Below, in pieces: positions 12,501-22,397 of a stretch of DNA of 64,000 nt. Each line of letters starts with the position of its first letter. The stretch's first letter is position 1. The DNA is from Arthrobotrys musiformis (lineage: Eukaryota; Ascomycota; Orbiliomycetes; Orbiliales; Orbiliaceae): NCBI GenBank assembly GCA_036971715.1, contig JAVHJL010000004.1:992001-1056000 (forward strand). The letters are read 5' to 3'. The notes beneath the pieces were generated by a model. That model made no database searches. It was given only the letters and a program-made list of their open reading frames with translations, and was not told the origin of the DNA. Made by a program: the position numbers and the translations under genes.

Positions 12501-12755
12501 TGTCGAGTCATTGAGACACTCTGTGATACAAACATCTCCTAGATTTGTCGACTTGCTCTTGAATGTGCGGATAGACTTTCGCTTCGCACCATTGACGTCT
12601 CCGGTCTTCGAGCAAATAAGGGTGGCGGCGGGAGACGCAGCGGCCACTGGTGGGCATGCCAGGGTCGTGGTTGAGACCAATGCGGCGGCATTGACTGCTG
12701 GTAGGGCCGCTGCCGCAAGGCAAGCTAGCACATTAAGTTTATCAAGGACCTTCAT
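9581..12755 (-). CDS. Secreted modular protein: Apple-like, STIG1-like Cys repeats, C-terminal carbohydrate-binding-like module
   Basis: Eight exons on the minus strand: 12755-11886, 11830-11673, 11617-11103, 11047-10925, 10867-10792, 10733-10371, 10308-9861 and 9787-9581. Together they give 919 residues, and every junction keeps frame with GT..AG introns of 55-73 bp. Start chosen at 12755 because it opens a signal peptide (MKVLDKLNVLACLAAAALPA); the frame runs further upstream without one. Residues ~45-115 look like an Apple/PAN fold, with a CITECLNDSTCLSFSYD core. Residues ~190-250 are a Ser/Thr/Pro linker. Residues ~290-510 are an unassigned beta-rich domain. Residues ~515-735 are Cys-rich, with four NCGxCGxxC modules typical of STIG1-like repeats. 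Residues ~748-919 start TNGGFDSGDIAPWT and resemble a CBM4_9-type sugar-binding module. I infer a wall- or glycan-binding adhesin. No catalytic motif was seen. Confidence 0.8.
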
Positions 12756-15700
12756 AGCTATGAGGATGCTATTGGGAAGGAATGCGGATGATGGGCATCG
12801 TACTTCGAAGAAACTTGCCTCCTTCTTGTACTCTCTCGCTCCATCCTTAAGGCTTCGGCCTCTCCAGCAAGCCATGGCTTCGAAGGTCAACCATATGCAC
12901 GCATCGTGAACAACAATTTCTTCCAGACCGCTGGTGGCGTCTGTATACACGCTAAAACGGCAATTTTAGGTTAGTATGGGGAAATTCAGCTATCGGAATG
13001 TCACCTCGCTGGAAACAAAGTTTTGCAGGTGGGCCTGTGCTGTCCCTTTTTCTCACATACCTGCGCACATGCAGGCGTGGGGCAAATATCTCTCATGGGT
13101 GTTATAGCTATAGGCCCCTAATACTATGCATCCGAATGCGCGAGGGAGCTCACCAATCGGTGAAATTCGGAACCGGTGTATATTTATATATACATAGGGA
13201 CCAATCTCTCAAAGGGCTACGCGAACGCCCTCGATCCCCTGGCTGATCTTTTTCAAGCCGCAATATTTCCCGGATCTCTGGGTGCATATGGATCAGGTTA
13301 AAAAAAAAAAAGGAACTAACAATTGCAACCGCTCGAGCCGAGGAATCGTTTTGCCACTGGAGTCGACCCCTGAATAATCGGGGAATTCGCCAAAGCAGAA
13401 ATGCCATGTGAGGCTAATATAGAAATGAACAACAGTCGAATCGCACTCGCAACAGAGAGCCGGCGCGATATTAGCGTTGTTCCGAAGTGCGCACCAATCA
13501 TAACCGCAGTTTATTGAAACAAGGGCTCCACTTCAAGGCAAAAACCAGCGGAAACGCCAGGTCTCCGGCTGCCGAACAGCTTAATTTGAAGCGCTGCATA
13601 TGGGTCTAGATGGGAATATGGTTCAGCCGCACAAACGTGTCCGCATTCTGTTGCATTTTTGCTGAAATGATGTTGTGGGTCAGTATATTATCGTACTAGT
13701 GCAGCCCTCAGGGACTCTCACTTGGCCGATTGGCAAGAGCGCTCTGGAGCTGAGGCAAGCCGATTAGGGTTCACTAGGATAAATTCAGTAGTTCAAAGCG
13801 GATACTTCGCCGACGATGGCTTGATATTGGCTCAGCTAAGGAGTTGAAATTACAAACCTATTTCCATCTTACCTAAGTAATTACAACAATGCAATTCTAG
13901 CATGCTACGTGTTGGATACACATGCTGGTGCCGCTCATGCAACGCGCACCTAGAGGTACTGGCTACAGACATCTAGATATCGATAGACCTTGATTAATTC
14001 GGAAAAAAACTAGATTAGACGATCTATATTGTACTACACAATCGACCTAATATTATGACCCCTAAGGTTCTTAGGTAAGTTTCATGGTAGCCTTACGCCC
14101 TCTAGAGTTTCCCTTTAAGAACAATACCGTATTTACCCCCCTATAGTGTACATGTATGTATCCAGACTTGCTTATCAATACATTTTGAATCACAAACACT
14201 AGTACTGCGAACCTATGTATGTATACAGGAGTAATGTAACGTGACAATTATAGGATCCGCACTGGCCTACGAGTGTTAAGACCTAGGGTGTGCTAGACCT
14301 ATTGCCTATCAAAGAGTAAGCTAAGGCCAAAGATACAGGAGTCGTCATTTAAAAACGACAAAAGGACCGTATCCATATTCCAACACAGAGGTCGGGATTT
14401 AAATTTGTTCCCTCCCGCAGCCTCTGCGCTCTGAAAAGTATCAAAAAATGTTTTATTAGCCAGCCAACCTTCAACATCTGAAGGCTCTAGTTTCAGTGGG
14501 ATTTTGGTAAGGTTTTAGCGGTTATCGCAATTGTTATTTTTATATTTGGATCGACTTGCATGAAGGTTAGGCGTATATGATTGTCAAGAAGTTGTGAAAA
14601 CTGATCCCCGCTTAATTAAATTTGGATATCAAAAACCTCATAGACCGTATTGAAAGTTAATGCATGTATATTTCTGCAAGGCATTTTATTAACCGGAGGG
14701 GAGCAAAGATTTCCCGACATTTCTCCTTCGGCTCCGTTTGCTCATCATTATGGTCCACTTGTAACCGGATTTAACATAAGCTTATAAGCACCTTGCGAAC
14801 ATTCGAACCGGACGTTGCATTCCTAAAGCTCGGAGTATGGAAAGATATAATCCGTATAATGATCATTTTCAGATCACAATCTATCTCATTCGCGATATTT
14901 AACTTCCCAGGAAAATACAAAAAAGGGGTGCATATAAAATCCATGATCAATATCGTTGGTCACGTCCTGAGTACGGTGGTAGATATGGTGGTCGAATGAT
15001 ACCCAGGCATTCGTAACTACAGAGTGATCGGAAACCCATCGTTCGTTCAAGCTGGCTGTCTCTTTCTAAATTTATTTATCCACATCGAATTTTCTCATTT
15101 TTCCGACGCCCCTTGTTTATCAGCGGCTGTATAGTCCGCAGACCTGGGAGTATCATCTTGTCAGCGCGAGGGGTTGTGGTCCATCCTTCTTGGTCGACCG
15201 TCCTCTTCGGACAAACTTATATATAATTATATACTGCACCGCATGATCCAAACGGTAGTTGTAAGTATTTATATCCCTGGTATCGGGCCTCTTCATTAAA
15301 CTATACTTAATTCGCGAAAATAAATATCTTATCGGCAGCGCAGTTGATAGATGGCCCATTTATGCATATCAAACTGCCATAAAATACTGATGTGAGGATA
15401 TGCAAGCTAGGTCCGTGATTATAAAGAGGGTCCCCAAACCAGTTCCGGGGGCATTCCGTCGTCTCGGTTGGGGATGATATATATGGCCATCACTTCTGGG
15501 GGGAAGGGATGTATATCAGTATCAACCCACACGGAATTGATATCGACAGCGGAATAAAGTAGGCGAAGCTCTTAATAATACTTGGCCCATAACACACTCT
15601 TATAAATCCGAAAGTGGGTTGGTTATTATCATCGACACCTTACCGCAGCGTTCAATAGGTCGCGGAGGCCTGTGGCTTGGTGATTTATATATATATACAT

Positions 15701-18700
15701 ACACGGGTCGTATGGTCCGGGTGAATTTTAAAGTGCGCCGGGCCGGGACCCGTTGTTTTTGGGCCGACTCGGCCCTCTAGTTATAATTATAAAGTTATTT
15801 CCGCATTCCTCTGGTCCGTATATCGTTCATTGGCCAGCATGTGCAAATGCGACAACCTGGATAATTACCTATATTGAACCAAGTGGTTCGATAGAGGTGA
15901 TCTCGGTATATGTATACCCTGTTTATTTCCTGAGCTCATAGCACACGGCACCACGGTACCGTTTGTGCATTTGAGGCTACCGCTTCCCCCGAATGGGTAT
16001 ATTATATATATATAGATGTCACTTGATGTATGTTTAGCGATTTGAGGTCAGGAATTATACACATCATTCTGTAATTTCCAACGGCTACCTAAAAACATTT
16101 CGACCGGTTGCCTAGGTATACCGCAGAAGTCCGAGCCATGACCAGGCAGAAAACCTCGATAAACTTTACGTCGTCGTGTAAAACTAGTCTAGAACATACC
16201 TGCTAGTGCACATGTTCGAATCTTCCTGTTTCGATCGATATATACCGATACCAGTAATCATAATCTCAACATCGGCGTCGTATTCCACTTTTCGAAACTG
16301 TAACCGGGCTTTTATTGGATTCATGAACCTCCCGAGATAGTCTTGAAATATATATAGCTATACTCTCCGTGGGGAATCATAGTCAAAGTTTTGGTTCTCG
16401 AGCCCAAGGATTTCCGCCAGGCAATGCATACGAAGAAGCGCCCTCTATTCAATTAGTGCAATTCAGGAGCACCGTTTCACCTATGTAGCATGGTGGTTTT
16501 GAGATGCCGATGTAATGGCGCGCATGATTGGAAAGATCTCATCATTGGGAAAGATAAAACGGCGCCAACCATTTTCCGTCTGGAGTTTCGTAAAGGTGAA
16601 GGTCGCTGCCGGACCTTGTGTCAACTAGTTAGGGATCCTTAACCATCTGACGTCTCTCTGTAATATCCATTAAAAGTATTAACGAATGCGTTTTCTTTCG
16701 TTTGGCTAGGTGATATTTGATATTGATCTCGAAAATTCCTTAAGCTGTTTAAGTCTCCACATAAAAAAACCTGAGGTATCCATGGCAGCACCGCGAGGCC
16801 AAGGTAACCCCATTCGAAGTGTTCAACGGGAAAAGGAAAAAAAGTATAACTATATATATATGGCCATTTCGCGAGCTCTTCAACATGCTAGAAATCTTTA
16901 TGTCGTTTTTGTAAGGTGTTATTTCAGCTCTTCTTGGATAAAGCTGGAATCATCGAGATCACTATCCAGAGCGGCGACACTTCGGACCATAGCTCCGAAT
17001 AATATATACGACATCGAAGTCTATAATTCACCACGGGCGAATTTGATTTATAAACACATAAGAGGTTGGCCTCGAAATCCTCAAGCCTTATACGGGTAAA
17101 AATACCCGCCTTTTTCTTTTCGTTCATGTAAATGTCTTCTTTCGTGGTTTGCGTCTAACCATCGGTCGACTTTTCAGGACCTAGGTTAAATGAGTAAAAC
17201 AAGAGGCAGAGCACATCAGATCTTTCCTTTGTAGGAGTTTATATGTATTTGCACGATATCGGGATTTTTAATATAACTTCGAAAGAATAGCGTCACGGCC
17301 ACAGCAAGGCTGCTTTGATACATTATATACTCCTGTTTTGTAGAAATCCACGCTTCGTTCTTTCCATCGCATGGCGTGATTGAATAAATGAAGAAGAATA
17401 TCAGGCGTTGGTTTTCCCTCGCATTATCCTTCGAGGAAAGCCATCAGCATTGCGCTTGCCGAGCGTACAAAGGCGCAGCTAGTTTTGCTGCCCGCATACA
17501 ATATCACTATCGTGGTTGACACCACGAAGGACGTATTTTCTGGATCCGGTTGGTCGTTTTTGTATTTATATTGAAGTATACAGACACAACAGCTAAAGAA
17601 GTGTGGGATCCACTACTATATATTTGCACAGTTTGTTGCACCATACCTCCTATTTTCCCGGTGGCTGCATATTTAGTATACGGATCGCTGTAACACTATA
17701 TTCTAATTACTCATCATCTGGTAGCCGTAATATTGATATAAGTATTTTATATATTTATCGCACTGCTGGTGCACATCCATATCTAAGCGGCATATAGTGT
17801 TTGTATTTGCCAGGGTTTACTCCCTTAATCATATTGTCCCCCATAACTCATTTTAATTTCAAAGCCCGGCTTTATATTCATATGCCCCCCCGTTTATGAG
17901 ATTATGCAATATTTCCGGACGAGTTTTCTTCTCATAATAAAATTCGGTTTTCTTGATACTCAGCCGGTGGAGAGCTCATCAGTGTTATTATCCTGCCTTT
18001 CCGGGTTCACCTACTCCAAGGAGTCCACATGCATGTATAAGGTATTATGAGCATCGCGCTTTGTATGACGCGATTACGATATATATACGTGGTTAGCTGG
18101 TTTGAATCTTCATAGTACGAATCGATCCCCGACGTGTCGCGAGTTTAGCTCCATAAACCGTAACTTAACGTCTGGGGTGTAATAAATCTTTTCCTACGCT
18201 TAGGGTTAAGTTGGACATATATCGGGCCAACCCGTCGTGGTCCTCGTCAGATTTATGCTGGAGATCGAGAGATTCGTGCAACTGACGCAGATATACCCTT
18301 TATCAAGCTTGTAACATGACATGCTCTAAGACACAGCTCAAAACCGGGTTGCATGGGGATATTACTTTAATATCGACAACTCCATTCGGTAAGCAGCACG
18401 ACCTCGGAGAAGAACCATATTTTGAATCAATCTTATGTGGAAGTGGGAGGGGCGTTCTTCTTTTTGCTGATGCCTTGAGTTTGTTTCATTTGTCCGAAGG
18501 GTTTCGTACTAGTAGTCAACCGGGCGCACCCGTTTTTCTTGACCTGGGACTGGTTCATAAGGAATTTTTCTGCATGCGATAGTTATTCAGTCGGTGTGAT
18601 ATATATACCAACTCCTCAGGTATAACATCTGGTTCGAGTTCTTGTATTTTTTTATATATAGTTTGCGGCATACAGAACATATTTTTTTTCGAGAATGTGT

Positions 18701-21700
18701 TTTCTCGCACATTAACCAGCATGCCGCGCGGGTAGAAAACTTGCATTGCATGAGTTGACTGGTCATCTGAATTCCAGTCATACCCCAGGGCTCGTACTGT
18801 CCAAGCCGTATTGGACGCTGCGATCCCCCTGGCCTCGGTGATCATATGATCATGTATCGTGGACAAAAAGCTGCATATAGTCCTAACACGTCTGGTCATA
18901 AGCGGGACTTGCGCACCTAGGATTCCGCAATACCGAGATGCGATATATAACCCAAGCCATCTTTTGCAGCTATCATATAGGTATTCCCAGTAAGCAAAAA
19001 GCCTTAAGCTCTTTCGTTTCCCCTCGAAACATCGTCGATATCGGTGTCTTCGGTCATGTTTCTTGACGCTGTCGAGAGGAAAACCACGCGCCCTCGTTAC
19101 CGAATTCTGGGGAGCGCTGAAAGATAATGTAACTGACACGAAGGCTCGTCATAAGATGTGTAATATGTAATCTCTTCAGAACATTTCCGCCGTTGATGTG
19201 AGGAACCGTTAGTACTAATATCTACCACAATCATGGCGCTTTGTTTTGAGGTTTGTTCTATATATATGATATATTCATCATACGTTCGTTCAGGCAACGT
19301 GGACACCGGTATCGGGACAACATTGACGGTAAGGCAACTTCGGAAAGAAATTCGTAACTCCGGGGTTAAACATCACTCCTTCGGTAGTTCTTCCAGAAAA
19401 TACATAAGGAAGGCCGTCCTTCGAGTTATGCTATTATACTTAAAGTCATTTCCGGGTTATCGCTGGATATCCCCGGTACATCAACGAGTATGATATCAAG
19501 GATATCGATGCAGCTAATGCAGGATTCATCATAATTCTCAAAATTTACTTGAAGGGTACATGTTTATAAATTCTCTGCATGGTTATATAAGTATACTTAA
19601 ATACTTTGTAGTATATTCATAATGCGTTCGACCTCTGTTATATTTAGAGATATAAATTATATTTTAAATTTTAAAAAATTTATAATGCCGATTGTATTAA
19701 TTTTGAAGAAGGTTGATATATATAGGCTCGTATGTAATATATTGATAATGAACTAAACGCCCACCTCTAGTGTATTCAATCCAGGGATTCGTATTAATAT
19801 ATCTCGGGTAACGTAAATATATCATGTAACTCGAATATTCCCGCTTCTACAACCACTATCCACTCCTCGGAACATGAGCTCGCCGGACTGGTCATTTGGA
19901 GGTTGATCTCGGCGTCGGAGAATATAAGCCTGACTCCCCGCAGGGAGTTATACATGGCGCACGAGCTCAATGCGTCCGGAATTATATTCTACCCAGCGGG
20001 AGTTAAGGAAACGAAGACCATAGCTCCCGTCCGAGGCTTGATATTATCGTAGTAATAACTATAACCCACCTACATAATAGCCATGGGGACAGGCTGCACA
20101 TATAACTTCTCATAGCCTCGATGCGGTTAGGTATATATATCATTTTCTTTAACTGATCCCAGGTCTACTATATATAAGTCCTCATGAGGAGGTGGTGGCG
20201 GAGGTGGAGAGGTGATGTAATGCCATATTATTATACTTGATCAAGCAGCTTAGCTTTCGCCGCGTATGTACCTCCATTTGCAGTCATCTTGACTTCGGAT
20301 CCAGACATGAAGAATGTTGTTCTCAATTAAGCTGAGATCTCGAGCTCAGATGAGATAAATAGGGTTGTATTGGTCTCGCGGTGGGTTGTATATATAATAC
20401 AATCAATGTAAAATTCCATTGCGTTAGTTGCGAGAATGAGTATACCACACACAAACGAAGCTAAATAATGCATTTGCATCATGATATCACTGTGTGAGCG
20501 CGGTGACGCTGCGCAGGACATAATAAGCTTATATAAGAAGGGTATATTGCATTGGATTTTAGCTGTTCGTTGGGTACGGCTCTGCACAAGCGGTCGACAC
20601 CCCACATGCCTCGACAGTATGAATCTAACGTCGAGACACCAGCCAGCCACTCCCGTTTTATATATACTTTTAATCTCAATCCACCTTCGATCATACCTAG
20701 TAAGCAGTGCATGTAATGAGAAAGGTATTCCGCAGCGGGGTTGAGGACCGCTATACCGCCTGCACCCACACTCCATGCTGTGACAAATCTTCCTCTCGTT
20801 TTTAATATATATATATATATACCTAGGTACGTATTTGTGCTTTTCATATATCACCAATAATCTCTAGTTCGAGATAGTGATACCCCATTTCTTTCGATGT
20901 CCGCCGATGACATGCCGTCCCTTCATTCTCATTGATGGACACGAATCAACGAGGGCGCCCGCGGATATTATTTCACAAGGAGAGGGAAAAGGAATAGAAA
21001 CAGAGCACTTCATCCAACGACAGGTCCATCTGCTAGCCATCGATTATATATTGTCGGAATCCATTCATTCCGGTAATACTTCTTGCTATACATGTACCTT
21101 GAGGTCAACGTAGCTATCATCAGCAGCGAGGGTCCGGTGCAGACTCAAAGTGCGAGATGCCATTGTAGGAGCTAGGATATCCATCCTAACGGCTAGTTAT
21201 AGGCTTAGAGCAAGGGTGATTTCTTGCGGTGTCTGGTTTGAGACAAGCAGGGGTGTATTATATATAAGTATATATTATATATATATGGGTGTAGAAAGGA
21301 CCATGCGGCCTGTGATTTGATGACTAATACTCAGGATACGGAGCAGCTACATCGTAGGAGCTAGGACGTCCAAGTCTAGATCAATGTATTATATATAACA
21401 ATCCACCAGGATCCCCTCTGAAGGTTGCATGAGGAGAACGGGTGATGTCAGGACCAGGGCTAATGCAATGCATTTCTGGGACCTAGATTCGGTGTATTAT
21501 AATAGTCCATCATACCTGGGTGCTGGGTACGAGACCAACTATCCCTTTGATGGTTGTGTGAGGAAGGGGATGTAAGGAAAGAGGGGTACATTATATAATC
21601 CATCGACCCCTGGGTGGTTATTTGAGAAGGAAGATGTAAAGGAAAGAAAGAAAATGGGATAAAGTGAGGGGTGGGAGGGGTATTTATACCCCCTCCTCCC

Positions 21701-22397
21701 TCTATTCTAAAGAACATTCCAGAGTTTCCAGAATCCAAAAGCTCTGGTGGAGTTTTAGCTACCCTAGAGATCCAGAGCCTTCGTAGACAGTAAAGAGCGC
21801 CCTGTTCCAATAGGATCATGAGGGAAGCTTCTGTAACTATACCCCGGCAAGCGCTGACTCTTCTAGAAGTTTTATATATATGCAAGCTAGCTCCAGAGCC
21901 CCCTATTCTGGAAAGTTTCCAAGGTATCTAGAACACAAGGCCCCCTGATCCAAACTATTCATTCTGGAACTCCACGGAAAATTTCAAGACTTTCCATAGC
22001 TCCAGAGCTATAGAGGCTCCCCCCATAAGCGCTACTATCTATCAAGCAAGGAATATTAAAAGTTAGAAAGCTTCGGAAAGAACCATAGGTTGTGTACAGT
22101 ATACCCCGAGCCCATCGAAGCTTCAATCTTTCATTGAAGTTCTAGAACCCAACTCCAAATCTACTATCGATCCCCAGGAATTTTACAATACAAAGTTTCC
22201 GTGTATGCTGAGAAAAACCCAGGATCTTGATCATAGACTACGACTAGAACCTTCCACTGATTCCCATCCATGGGAATAAGTATCAAGAAAGTTCCATAAT
22301 GCAACAAGTTTCATGAGAATGATTAAAACCCTTCTATTCATCTATGTAAGTAGGTATTTCCATAATACAAATCAAGAAAGGAAAATAAGAAAAAGGA
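12756..22397. other. 9.6-kb gene desert rich in TATATA tracts
   Basis: No open frame here exceeds 194 codons and none shows family motifs or a believable exon chain. The first ~600 bp is probably the promoter of the secreted protein (frames around 12.8-13.5 kb are not convincing). From ~14 kb to 21.9 kb the sequence repeatedly carries short (TA)n tracts, for example near 15222, 15688, 16000, 16850, 18078, 18650, 19258, 20132, 20805 and 21258, roughly one every 300 bp. CpG is still common, so this is not the strongly CpG-depleted product of heavy RIP. A degenerate tandem repeat occupies 21.15-21.65 kb. No transposase or reverse-transcriptase remnants were recognised. Confidence 0.65.
21151..21660. 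repeat. Degenerate tandem repeat, ~100-190 bp units
   Basis: The phrase GTAGGAGCTAGGA occurs at about 21166 and 21354, each followed by a CC-containing half-palindrome. A recurring pattern TRTATTATATA... CCAYC... CCTGGGT/CCTCTGA... GGTTGYRTGAGGARR... is seen starting near 21251, 21387, 21492 and 21587. Later units are better aligned and the spacing is 95-135 bp. This reads as an old tandem array in decay. Unit boundaries are approximate. Confidence 0.45.

Noticed and set aside
18555..19139. 194-codon open frame on the minus strand in the desert
   Set aside because: No motif, no signal peptide, composition not coding-like, and it stands alone in TATATA-rich sequence with no plausible partner exons.
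20327..20857. 176-codon minus-strand frame with YIYIYIK runs
   Set aside because: The runs are translations of (TA)n tracts, and an equally long frame overlaps it in another phase; looks like chance.
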